Of a stretch of DNA of 39,229 bases, positions 27,080 to 34,545 are shown in pieces. The translations under genes were made by a program, and so were the position numbers. Each line of letters starts with the position of its first letter. The first letter of the stretch is position 1. Under the pieces are notes generated by a model that was not told the DNA's origin, did no database searches, and was given only the letters and a program-made list of their open reading frames with translations. Origin of the DNA: an uncultured Actinomycetes bacterium (lineage in GTDB: Bacteria > Actinomycetota > Actinomycetes > UBA12327); assembly GCA_903920865.1 (NCBI GenBank), contig CAIXNN010000003.1:1-39229 (forward strand), in the 5' to 3' direction.

Positions 27080-27769
27080 GTGAGCGGCCTGATTGACACC
27101 ACCGAGATGTACCTGCGCACCGTCTATGAACTTGAAGAAGAGGGCGTACGACCGATGCGAGCCCGCATTGCCGAGCGCCTGGGACAAAGCGGCCCAACGG
27201 TGAGCCAGACCGTTGCTCGTCTTGAGCGCGATGGCCTCTTGACCCTGCAAGACGATCGCCACTTGGAGTTCACGGCTGCGGGTCGAGCCATGGCTGTGCG
27301 GGTGATGCGCAAGCACCGACTTGCCGAGTGCATGTTGGTCGACATCATTGGTTTGCCGTGGGAAGTGGTTCATGCTGAAGCCTGCCGCTGGGAACATGTG
27401 ATGAGCGAAGCCGTCGAACGACGACTCGTTGAGTTGTTGGGTCGCCCCACTCATTCGCCCTACGGCAATCCGATCCCTGGTTTAGCTGATCTTTTTGATG
27501 AGGATGCCGAGCAGATTGACGGTGATGTATTTATTGGGCTTGACGCGCTGGCTGCTGTCACCACCCAGACGGTGACTGTTCGTCGGCTGGCCGAACCCAT
27601 TCAGGAGGACGAGTTGCTGATGTCAGTCCTTCGCCGGGCGGGGGTTCAACCGGGTGAAAGTGTGCACGTCAATCTTGCCGACGGCTCGATCAGGGTGGGC
27701 CGCTCAGGTGAGTACGTGGAGTTGGATGCTCAAACCGCATCGCAGGTATTTGTATCCCTGAACGCCTAG
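27080..27769 (+). CDS. ideR: Iron-dependent transcriptional repressor IdeR/DtxR
   Basis: A 229-residue DtxR-family regulator that binds DNA when loaded with Fe(II). The N-terminal winged helix contains SGPTVSQTVARLERDGLL (recognition helix, residues 37-54). Every metal ligand of IdeR is present at its canonical number: M10, H79, E83, H98, C102, E105 and H106 (blocks VMRKHRLAE and VHAEACRWEHVMSE). C102 rather than Asp points to the iron-type IdeR/DtxR, not the manganese-type MntR. The C-terminal 80 residues form the SH3-like domain. The start is GTG, leaderless-type. The stop overlaps a small convergent frame in CTAG. It should control iron uptake and storage genes elsewhere. Confidence 0.94.
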   Translation: MSGLIDTTEMYLRTVYELEEEGVRPMRARIAERLGQSGPTVSQTVARLERDGLLTLQDDRHLEFTAAGRAMAVRVMRKHRLAECMLVDIIGLPWEVVHAEACRWEHVMSEAVERRLVELLGRPTHSPYGNPIPGLADLFDEDAEQIDGDVFIGLDALAAVTTQTVTVRRLAEPIQEDELLMSVLRRAGVQPGESVHVNLADGSIRVGRSGEYVELDAQTASQVFVSLNA

Positions 27770-27933
27770 GAAATCTCGCTTAGTTCCCGGGTATTCGTTT
27801 CTGCCTTGGGCCGTTTGGGCACTGGCAGAGGCAGTTTCTTGAATACCACGGTCCACATCATGGCGATCATGATGTCGGCAAATACGTGGGATGGGTCGGC
27901 TGCAGTTTGGATCAAATTCTGGCCTGGAATCAA
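27766..27933 (-). CDS. Possible small hypothetical protein convergent with ideR
   Basis: A minus-strand frame of 55 codons from TTG at 27933, preceded by AAAGGTGGAG ending 2 nt before the start; an ATG at 27870 is another option (34 residues). The peptide has one moderately hydrophobic stretch (VFADIMIAMMWTVVF) and a basic, Pro-rich tail (KKLPLPVPKRPK). I recognise no family. The main argument for it is that its TAG overlaps the ideR TAG in the palindrome CTAG, the same arrangement as at 6785-6788 and 31968-31971. There is no clear promoter. It may equally be chance or the remnant of a longer gene. Confidence 0.35.
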   Translation of the reverse strand: MIPGQNLIQTAADPSHVFADIMIAMMWTVVFKKLPLPVPKRPKAETNTRELSEIS

Positions 27934-27960
27934 CGCTCCACCTTTGGTTCGTGCGCCTGG

Positions 27961-28140
27961 TTAACCCGTATGGGCTAACGAAGCCATATGGAGGTGCCTG
28001 AGAGGCTGATTTAGGCCAGCGTGTCGCGTGTTAATTAGTGTGACTGGTGTGATTTGTGCCTAAATACCCTCCCGAATGGTCCTTGGTCAGGGCCATCGGT
28101 TAGGGTCGTAGGAACTTCAATGAACCTGTTGGAGCCGTTT
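27961..28140. other. Non-coding stretch upstream of the c-di-AMP riboswitch
   Basis: With the doubtful small frame aside, the space between ideR and the NlpC/P60 start is 558 nt. This part has no open frame I would support. It is AT-richer around 28030-28070. TACCCT at 28065-28070 and TAGGGT at 28101-28106 are possible -10 hexamers for the riboswitch transcript; the second would start transcription about 35 nt before the aptamer. Confidence 0.4.
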
Positions 28141-28145
28141 TGACA

Positions 28146-28311
28146 CCGACGCCGAGTCCTGCCTGGTGGCAAAGCACAACCGCTTGGCAGGAGCGGGGGA
28201 CCCAAGATTTACGGCCCAGTTCGTCTGGGCCTTGGGGTGAAGCCAACTAGGTGACTAGTTGGCCGGGCCATACTCCGGCCCGAACCCGACAGCTGACCCC
28301 GAAGGCGTCGG
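28146..28311 (+). ncRNA. Cyclic di-AMP riboswitch (ydaO/yuaA type)
   Basis: The segment carries the conserved blocks of the ydaO aptamer in order: GCCGAGTCCTG near 28151, AGGAGCGGGGGACCCA near 28190, CTTGGGGTGAAGCC near 28231, a GC-rich hairpin, then GAACCCGACAGCTGACCCC near 28282. The closing P1 helix is an exact 8-bp pairing, CCGACGCC (28146-28153) with GGCGTCGG (28304-28311). A second hairpin, CGGGCC/GGCCCG, lies just before the GAACCCGACAG block. It sits directly upstream of an NlpC/P60 peptidoglycan hydrolase, the classic target of this riboswitch in actinobacteria. The Shine-Dalgarno GGAGAGGG (28310-28317) begins on the last two bases of P1, which points to control of translation. No terminator hairpin with a U-run follows. 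Confidence 0.92.
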
Positions 28312-28317
28312 AGAGGG
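28310..28317 (+). promoter_or_regulatory. Ribosome binding site abutting riboswitch P1
   Basis: GGAGAGGG shares its first two G with the 3' strand of P1 and lies 10 nt before the ATG at 28328. Ligand-stabilised P1 would pull part of the site into the helix. Confidence 0.6.
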
Positions 28318-28327
28318 CATCTTCGAC

Positions 28328-29116
28328 ATGCTCAGAGTTCCTAACCGCTCGCTGGCTTTTGCCGTGGGCTTTGGTCTTGTGGTGGCTTTGGTCACCCCTG
28401 TTGTTGCGCAAGCCAACAGTGGCGTTGCCGGACCTGATCAATCGGTCGGCACTGGACCTTCTACTCAATTGCCCGTGACGCAACTGCCCATCACGCCTCC
28501 ATTAGTTCACCCTGAACCGACGACCGGTGTGGTCTTGAAGGTTGGCTCGAGAGGTAAAGCAGTTTTAACTCTTGAAAAGCGCGTACACGTTCTACGCCCA
28601 GACCGAATCTTTGACCGTGGCACAGCTCAGCGGGTTAAGCAGATTCAACACTGGAGCAAGCTTCCCCGCACCGGAGCCGTTGACACTGTCACCAATCGCG
28701 CGATTTCTGCTTGGGATCGCTCGCGTGCTGGACGCTCTGTTGCCGCCCAGGTTGTCACGACGAGAAACTTGAACTCCATCATTGCCGCGGCTAGGCAATT
28801 CTCCGGTCGCCCCTATGTGGCCGGTGGCGCTGGACCAAACGTTTTTGACTGCTCCGGATTTACCCGTTACGTGATCGAACAGGCGATTTCTCGCTCATTG
28901 CCGCATCAGTCAGCACAGCAGGCTTCGGTCGTGCATCACATCAGTGCTTCGCAAGCTAAGCCTGGCGACTTGGTATTTTTCACCCACGGTGGGCACGTGT
29001 ATCACGTCGGAATCTACGCCGGTAATGGTCGGCTCTACCACGCATCTCGGCCGGGTACGCGAAGTGGCTTAGGACCTATTTTCTCAAGCAGTCATTTCTT
29101 CGGTCGGGTCGCTTAG
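28328..29116 (+). CDS. Secreted NlpC/P60 peptidoglycan hydrolase with peptidoglycan-binding domain
   Basis: A 262-residue exported protein. The signal peptide is residues 1 to about 30 (MLRVPNRS, hydrophobic core, then AQANS). A Pro-rich linker leads to a PG_binding_1-like domain (about 66-128: VLKVGSRGKAVLTLEKRV). An NlpC/P60 endopeptidase domain follows (about 148-262) with the catalytic Cys175 in VFDCSGF, His226 in VYHVGIYAG and a third polar residue at His238 in LYHASRPG. It should cut stem peptides in the cell wall. The frame opens at 28259, inside the riboswitch; the ATG at 28328 is chosen because it follows the ribosome site and begins a proper signal peptide. It is controlled by the c-di-AMP riboswitch and followed by an L,D-transpeptidase gene. 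Confidence 0.93.
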   Translation: MLRVPNRSLAFAVGFGLVVALVTPVVAQANSGVAGPDQSVGTGPSTQLPVTQLPITPPLVHPEPTTGVVLKVGSRGKAVLTLEKRVHVLRPDRIFDRGTAQRVKQIQHWSKLPRTGAVDTVTNRAISAWDRSRAGRSVAAQVVTTRNLNSIIAAARQFSGRPYVAGGAGPNVFDCSGFTRYVIEQAISRSLPHQSAQQASVVHHISASQAKPGDLVFFTHGGHVYHVGIYAGNGRLYHASRPGTRSGLGPIFSSSHFFGRVA

Positions 29117-29204
29117 CCTGTTTGGCGAATACGCGCTGGGTACGGCACACTTGTGATGTGACGGTGAAAGACACGGTCCGCGGGGTTTCTTGAAGGGCCG
29201 CATC

Positions 29205-30068
29205 ATGAGTTTCAAGGTTTTTTGGCCTGGAGTCGTGACTTTAACCTTTGTTGCTGGGACCTTGTTGGTGCCATCAAGTGCGATGGCTGTTGACCCCGCA
29301 CCAACAACTCCACCCCCAGCGACCACACCGAGTACGCCAAGCCCGACGCCAAAACCGACGCCAAGGCCAACCCCAAAACCAACACCACTAAATGCATGTC
29401 AGGTGGCAGCGATAGCAAAGAAGACCACGGCCTCTCGTCCCTTTTATCGAGCAGCCACCAAGCCAGGTATGAGGGATGGTGGGCCGTTCGCCATTAACCA
29501 TGTGCGTGAAGCCCAATATCGACTTCGTTGGGCCAAGGTTTATTCCGGTTCGGTCAATGGTCGTTACGGGTCTTCGACGAAGGCAGCTGTTAAGCGTTTC
29601 CAAGCCGGAAACTGTTTGCGGGCCACCGGAGTTTTGGACACTCCCACGTGGGCGGTATTGATCCAGCGAACTGTCCGCAATCGAGCTGCCATTCCCAAGA
29701 TCTGTAAGTCAGCTGGCTGGCACTCCTGCTATGACCGCGCTTCCCATCAAGACTTTTTGTTCGTCAACGGCAAGATGTTCAATGTGTGGTTAGTACGTGG
29801 TGGGATGTATTCATCGCAGACCCGCACCGGAAATTACGCGGTCCAGGCACGGTATCGCGAGAAAGTCTCGACCCTGTATCACGTAAAGATGTATTACTTC
29901 ATGCCTCATTCTGGGGGCGAAGGGCAGCACGGCTCGGGCTTCATGGTTGATCCTTGGACTGGTCACTCCCATGGCTGCATCAACATGTACATCAAGGACG
30001 CAAAGGTGCTCTACACCCTCTCGGCCGGCAAGCGCCTGAATGTGACGGTCTACGGGCACTGGTCCTAG
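29205..30068 (+). CDS. Secreted L,D-transpeptidase (YkuD) with Pro-rich linker and peptidoglycan-binding domain
   Basis: A 287-residue exported protein. The signal peptide ends near residue 28 (SSAMA/VD). Residues 30-61 are a Pro/Thr/Lys linker (PTPKPTPRPTP) of the kind that spans the cell wall. A PG_binding_1-like domain (about 98-153, with VNGRYGSSTKAAVKRFQ) precedes the YkuD catalytic domain (about 182-284), which has HGSGF (242-246) and SHGCINM with His256 and the nucleophile Cys258. It should make 3-3 peptidoglycan crosslinks or attach proteins to the wall. The ATG at 29205 has GAAGGG 7 nt upstream; the frame extends to a TTG at 29190. It lies 88 nt after the NlpC/P60 gene and may share its riboswitch-controlled transcript. 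Confidence 0.93.
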   Translation: MSFKVFWPGVVTLTFVAGTLLVPSSAMAVDPAPTTPPPATTPSTPSPTPKPTPRPTPKPTPLNACQVAAIAKKTTASRPFYRAATKPGMRDGGPFAINHVREAQYRLRWAKVYSGSVNGRYGSSTKAAVKRFQAGNCLRATGVLDTPTWAVLIQRTVRNRAAIPKICKSAGWHSCYDRASHQDFLFVNGKMFNVWLVRGGMYSSQTRTGNYAVQARYREKVSTLYHVKMYYFMPHSGGEGQHGSGFMVDPWTGHSHGCINMYIKDAKVLYTLSAGKRLNVTVYGHWS

Positions 30069-30181
30069 TTGCCCTAGCGGGACCGGTATCTAGCTAGGTG
30101 TTGCTCAGGGCCGGCAGATTTGGGGCCTAAAGTTTGACCCCCCAACGTGCGAAATGAGCATTGGCGCGCAAGAATAGGCAC

Positions 30182-31315
30182 ATGTTCAAAAACTTCTGGT
30201 ACGCGATCGCCTTCAGCGACGAAATCACTGCCGCCCCGTCTAAGCACCGCCTCCTGGCCCAAGACCTTGTCTTGTGGCGCACGTCAAAGGGCGAAGTTCG
30301 GGCATTGAGCAATACCTGCATCCACCGTGGTGGAAGTTTGTCGCAGGGCACCGTCAATGAGGACGATGACTTGGTCTGTCCCTATCACGGTTGGGGCTTT
30401 GGCGGCGACGGTGCATGCACCGTTATTCCGGCCAATGGTCGTGGCAAGCCAATTTCAAAGCGTGCTCGTGTCGATGCCTACCCAGTCGAAGAGCGTCATG
30501 GCTGGATCTGGGTTTTCCCTGGCGATATTCCAGAAGCTGATCGCGTGCCGATTCCAGACCTTTCGTTTATGGATGACCCTGAGTATCGCTCGATCCGCGG
30601 TGAGTGGACTTGGGATGCAAACTATGAGCGGGTAGTGGAAAACGGCACCGACCAGTCCCACACCCCATTTGTTCATGGTGGAGTTTTTGGTGACCCGAAA
30701 GCACCACCGGTTGAAGAATTTGAAATCGAACTGGGTGAATGGTGGGCGCGCCTGACGGTTGAGCAGCGTTCACCGAACAAGCCAGCGGGCAAGATTTCAC
30801 AGATTTTCCCCAAGTCACGTGCATACAAAGAAGAAGACCCACCCCCGGTGTTGGTCAAGACCGCTTTCTTCTTTCCTTCAATCGTCATGATTGACCTGAC
30901 CATTCCGAAATTGGGTCGCCAAGTCATTTGGGACACCAACATCCCCATTGACGAGAACACCACGCTGACCAAGTGGGTCGGAATGCGTAACTTCTACAAG
31001 ACCCCATGGGCTGACCGCATTGCCAAGAAGATGATTTTGAAGGTCTTCGCGCAAGACGATGTTGTGGTCAATGAAATTCGTCCGGAATTAATTCCTGAAG
31101 AGCTCAACGGTGAATTGCACCTTCGCTCAGACCAGATGTCCTTGGAATTCCGCCGCATCAAGCAAAAGGCAGTGGACTTGGGCTACTCGGTCTTGGGAAC
31201 CTCTGAGGGAACGAAGAGTTCTAGGACCATTATTGCTAGCCCATATCGACGAGAAGAAGGTCTTGAAAATGCCTTCATCTTGCCGGCCACTCCTGAGGGC
31301 ACAACCACCCTCTAA
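30182..31315 (+). CDS. Rieske [2Fe-2S] non-haem iron oxygenase
   Basis: A 377-residue ring-hydroxylating or demethylating oxygenase of the pheophorbide a oxygenase/vanillate demethylase type. The Rieske cluster ligands are C46-x-H48 (NTCIHRGG) and C66-x2-H69 (CPYHGWGF). The mononuclear iron site is in ENGTDQSHTPFVHGG, with H160, H165 and D157 nearby. No reductase or ferredoxin gene is adjacent, so electrons must come from an unlinked partner. The substrate is unknown. The start is uncertain: ATG 30182 is chosen because family members begin F-x-x-x-WY near here, but the ribosome site is weak (AGG 3 nt away); TTG at 30161 is the alternative. Confidence 0.88.
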   Translation: MFKNFWYAIAFSDEITAAPSKHRLLAQDLVLWRTSKGEVRALSNTCIHRGGSLSQGTVNEDDDLVCPYHGWGFGGDGACTVIPANGRGKPISKRARVDAYPVEERHGWIWVFPGDIPEADRVPIPDLSFMDDPEYRSIRGEWTWDANYERVVENGTDQSHTPFVHGGVFGDPKAPPVEEFEIELGEWWARLTVEQRSPNKPAGKISQIFPKSRAYKEEDPPPVLVKTAFFFPSIVMIDLTIPKLGRQVIWDTNIPIDENTTLTKWVGMRNFYKTPWADRIAKKMILKVFAQDDVVVNEIRPELIPEELNGELHLRSDQMSLEFRRIKQKAVDLGYSVLGTSEGTKSSRTIIASPYRREEGLENAFILPATPEGTTTL

Positions 31316-31443
31316 TGTGACAAATCGGTCCGGTTTGTCTGGCTAGTCAGGTTCTTCGTTTTCCTTGGTGCGTCAATGGTTATGTTATCGCGTGGTTTCG
31401 GTCATGATGGTCACATAACCAGCGCACCCTTTGGAGTCCAGCG

Positions 31444-31971
31444 ATGACCACTATTTCCCACTCTTCTACCTGCGCTGTGTGCGCTTTGATTGAAGCTGCG
31501 GATGCGGCCGCAGACGCGGCATTTGCAGCGCGCAGTACCAAGAACTCCAATGAGTTGGTTCGCGCTGCGATGCGCGCGCAGGATATTGCCGCGGACAAAA
31601 TCACAAACTTCGCTGGATCATTGAGATTTGTCTATCTTCATGGAGTCTGGTTCTTCATCTGGATCGCGATTAACACAGGCATCGTTTTTGGCGGTCTAGC
31701 GTTTGATACGTACCCCTTTGGCTTGCTGACTATGATTGTCAGTTTGGAGGCGATCTTCCTCTCGACTTTTGTCATGGTTAGTCAAAACCGCCAAGCACGA
31801 AGAGAATCCATCCGGGGCGAATTGGACTTCGAAACCAACATTCGGGCTGAGGTTTGGGCTCTGCACATTGGCGCAGCCTTAAAGATCGATCCTGATCACG
31901 TAGAACATGCTGTGCAGACAGCGTTGGACAACGCCAGGGAAGCGCAAGAGCGCGGTACTGCCACCTACTAG
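31444..31971 (+). CDS. DUF1003 membrane protein
   Basis: A 175-residue protein. Residues about 55-145 are a DUF1003 domain: FAGSLRFVYLHGVWFFIWI, then TGIVFGG, FDTYPFGLLT and VSLEAIFLSTFVMVSQNRQ, with two membrane helices. Residues 10-14 (CAVCA) hold a Cys-x2-Cys pair, followed by an Ala-rich helix. DUF1003 proteins are common in actinobacteria and have no firm function that I know of. The ATG has GGAG about 7 nt upstream. The stop overlaps that of the convergent EAL gene in CTAG. Confidence 0.88.
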   Translation: MTTISHSSTCAVCALIEAADAAADAAFAARSTKNSNELVRAAMRAQDIAADKITNFAGSLRFVYLHGVWFFIWIAINTGIVFGGLAFDTYPFGLLTMIVSLEAIFLSTFVMVSQNRQARRESIRGELDFETNIRAEVWALHIGAALKIDPDHVEHAVQTALDNAREAQERGTATY

Positions 31972-32765
31972 GTCCAGCAGGTGCAAGGAGCCGCATCGGT
32001 TGGACCCCATCCAGGCGCAACTTCACCGGGCAACGTGGCCCGAGACAGTAGCCACCCCTGTACGTAGTCAACGCCAGCTGCTTCAACACAGTTCCATTGC
32101 TGGGTCGTCTCGATCCCTTCGGCCACGACGACGGCGCCAACAGATTCAGCCAGCCCAACAACGTGCGACATGATGTTGATCTCTCGAGCTCCTGGTTCGG
32201 CTCCAAAGACCACCGGATCGACCTTGATCATGTCCACTGGAAGTGCTGACAGCAATCCAATATTGGAATGACCAATGCCGAAGTCATCCAACGCAAAAAG
32301 CACGCCGGCGCTGCGCAATTCGCGAATTTGGGTAATTGCGCAGCGGAAGTGATCTAAGTATTGAGTTTCAGTAAGTTCAACCAGGATGTTTCGTGGATCG
32401 CACGAGGAATCTTCCAAAATCTTCAGCAGCCGCTGGGCAAAGTTTGCTTCACCCAGGACTCTGGGGGATACGTTGATGCCAACACGGTATCCCTGAAGCC
32501 ATTCCTCCTTGGTCCAAATAGCGGCTTGTCGGGCTGCCAAAGTGGCTACGTAGTAGGTCAAATCGATATCGGTTCCAGAGCGTTCTGCTTGAGCCAAGAC
32601 CTGCATGGGTCCTAGCAAGCTCCCATCTGGTTCAAGACTGCGAAGCAAGGCTTCCGCGCCGGCGGGTTGACGGCATTGGACGTGGTGAACTGGCTGAAAG
32701 GCCAGTCGAATGTTCGACCAGACATGGGAGACAGAATCGACAGTGGCAATAGTTTCCTGAGGCAC
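31968..32765 (-). CDS. EAL-domain cyclic di-GMP phosphodiesterase
   Basis: A 265-residue protein that is essentially one EAL domain, with no sensor, GGDEF or membrane part. Residues that bind metal and substrate are present: GAEALLR (EAL motif), INVSPR, VELTET, ALDDFGIGHSN, IKVDPVV, VVAEGIE and VQGWLLSRA. It is therefore predicted to be active, cleaving c-di-GMP to pGpG in the cytoplasm. The GTG start at 32765 has AGGGAG 6 nt upstream. The N-terminal 20 residues are too short for a regulatory domain. It lies 133 nt downstream of the transporter-like gene and after its probable terminator, so it likely has its own promoter. Confidence 0.92.
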   Translation of the reverse strand: MPQETIATVDSVSHVWSNIRLAFQPVHHVQCRQPAGAEALLRSLEPDGSLLGPMQVLAQAERSGTDIDLTYYVATLAARQAAIWTKEEWLQGYRVGINVSPRVLGEANFAQRLLKILEDSSCDPRNILVELTETQYLDHFRCAITQIRELRSAGVLFALDDFGIGHSNIGLLSALPVDMIKVDPVVFGAEPGAREINIMSHVVGLAESVGAVVVAEGIETTQQWNCVEAAGVDYVQGWLLSRATLPGEVAPGWGPTDAAPCTCWT

Positions 32766-32859
32766 GGCCGGCTCCCTTCATGCGTCATTGGCCCCGTTTC
32801 CCCGATTTTCGCCCTTCACCTGCGCATTAGGCAAGGCTTTTGGGGCTCATTGTTATCAA

Positions 32860-32884
32860 ATCCCGCCTTACCACCGGGCGGGAT
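32860..32884 (-). terminator. Probable rho-independent terminator of the transporter-like gene
   Basis: On the minus strand ATCCCGCC pairs with GGCGGGAT (8 bp, 9-nt loop) and is followed by TTTGAT. The U-run is short. It begins 15 nt after the stop at 32899. Confidence 0.55.
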
Positions 32885-32898
32885 GTCCTCTGGCGGGG

Positions 32899-34383
32899 CT
32901 AGTCGGACAGGCGCTTGCGAATGCGTAACAACGGGTTGAGCATGGCCTTGTCCCACTGACTGGCCATGATCCGAGCCGGATACATCGCCATGAGGGCAAA
33001 GGGCAAAGCCACCAAAGGCGCCAACCCAGTTTTGCCCGTCCAATAAGTAAGCCCAATAGCTAGTCCGGCCAGGATTAGCCCAAGGCAGATTGGCAAGAGA
33101 TCAATGATGAAGGAAACGCGAGCTCGCCTTTCGTTGGGGACCACAGCCAATGCCGTGCGACGGGCAACATCATCGACGCTCCATCGTGGCACCCACCAGG
33201 CAATGATTCCAATAATCAAAAATGGCAGAAAGTTTGGCTTGATCCCCAGCCCACCATTGAGACCCCAGGCCATGAAGATTCCACACACTGTGGCCATGAT
33301 CGGCAAGATCAACAGTGCACCTGGGATGGTAAACCGCTCGAGAATTTTGGTGGTAAAGAATCGTTGCAAGATGCCACACATTGTAAAGACCGCGATCATG
33401 GTGAGGCCGTAGATGATTTGAAGTTTCGCTGGGTCATTCACGATTGCTGCGCTGTCGCTGAGGAACGAGCCTTTGTAAATCATTCCAGCGATAAAGACCA
33501 ATACCGACGTCGAAAACATGGCGGTAAACGCCTTCACGCCGCCAACAAAGGACCACGCAGACTTCAGGGAGGCGAGTGTGTTTTCCTCTCGCCCATGCCC
33601 CTGGCTCAACGGCTTGCCTTTGAGCGCACGCGGAACCAAAATGCCTAGACCGATCAACCCAACCGGGCATACCAAAAGCAGAAACGGCAAGGGAACCCCG
33701 AGCGGGATCAGTACAAACGGCGCAAGGGCGCTGATGGCTAGGCCAATGAGTTGTCCACCATATTGCCACTGGGTGATCGATGGGTAGATCTTTCGCCCCT
33801 CACCGGCACTGAAAATATCCCCAGCCATAGCCCAGACAATCAATGGCAAAAGGAAATTAAGTTGGTCTGCGAAGAGCCAAATAAAACCTGAACCAAAGAC
33901 CGTGGTCTGCGGGAATGCAACCAGTATCAGGCCGACAACAAATCCGATGGCATAGGCAATCGTGACCCGGCTGAGCGCCTTATCGCGTGGAAGTTTGTCA
34001 ATCCAAGTAATTTGTAACAGCGCAACACCGATCAGTCCAAGCCCGGCTAACGGATAGATGATGATCACGGCCTTGGCGCCAAGCAGTGATACAAATCGTG
34101 CACCAGCAACAATTTCATTGATGTAGCCCAAAATGAAAACGGCAGCGATCGCCAAGGAGATCGGGCGGGCCCTTTGTCGAAGTTGGTCCATCGAGGATTG
34201 GTCTCCCCAGGAGTCAAGTCGACTGCCAAGAACGTTTTTTACTGGTTCAGTCTTCTCGACGCTGTCGGCCTCGATCAGGTCAGCCAGGGCATCCTTATTA
34301 GTTGCACTTTGCCCTGAGGGCTTGGCCCGAGCAGTGATGAAACCCCAGTCGTCGTCTGCGCTGGAGCTGTCAACCTCGCGCAT
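32899..34383 (-). CDS. Polytopic membrane protein resembling Npt1/Npt2 (ATP:ADP translocase/MFS-like) transporters
   Basis: A 494-residue protein with a charged, probably cytoplasmic N-terminal region of about 75 residues and about 12 membrane helices. Blocks such as GDIFSAGEGRKIYPSITQWQYGGQLIG and VDDVARRTALAVVPNERRARVSF recall the nucleotide-transporter-like (TLC/Npt) group of MFS-related proteins, where a G-R-K/R-x-Y/F-P segment and a late R-R-x-x-x segment occur. I am sure of a multi-span transporter fold, less so of the subfamily, and would not assign ATP or ADP as substrate in a free-living cell. The ATG at 34383 has AAAGGAG about 9 nt upstream. It diverges from the binding-protein gene. 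Confidence 0.7.
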   Translation of the reverse strand: MREVDSSSADDDWGFITARAKPSGQSATNKDALADLIEADSVEKTEPVKNVLGSRLDSWGDQSSMDQLRQRARPISLAIAAVFILGYINEIVAGARFVSLLGAKAVIIIYPLAGLGLIGVALLQITWIDKLPRDKALSRVTIAYAIGFVVGLILVAFPQTTVFGSGFIWLFADQLNFLLPLIVWAMAGDIFSAGEGRKIYPSITQWQYGGQLIGLAISALAPFVLIPLGVPLPFLLLVCPVGLIGLGILVPRALKGKPLSQGHGREENTLASLKSAWSFVGGVKAFTAMFSTSVLVFIAGMIYKGSFLSDSAAIVNDPAKLQIIYGLTMIAVFTMCGILQRFFTTKILERFTIPGALLILPIMATVCGIFMAWGLNGGLGIKPNFLPFLIIGIIAWWVPRWSVDDVARRTALAVVPNERRARVSFIIDLLPICLGLILAGLAIGLTYWTGKTGLAPLVALPFALMAMYPARIMASQWDKAMLNPLLRIRKRLSD

Positions 34384-34532
34384 AACCGGGGTCTCCTTTG
34401 TTGGGGTTCGTCAAACACAGTAGAGGTACAGGTTGGATAAAGCCTGCGCTGTGGCGATGCGTGAGGGGAGTCACAACCGCCACAGTGGTCTCAGGCGAGG
34501 CGTTTGCGCCGGTTTTCGATCCTCATGCTCAG

Positions 34533-34538
34533 TATGGT
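34533..34538 (+). promoter_or_regulatory. Leaderless -10 element (TATGGT) of the binding-protein gene
   Basis: TATGGT, then 7 nt, then the ATG at 34546, with no Shine-Dalgarno sequence. Confidence 0.5.
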
Positions 34539-34545
34539 TGGCGTT

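Noticed and set aside
27986-28022. GGAGGTGCCTGAGAGGCTGA stretch resembling the 5' half of a tRNA-Ser or part of a TPP riboswitch
   Set aside because: No T-arm (GTTCGAATC), no closing acceptor strand, and none of the later TPP blocks are present. No thi gene follows.
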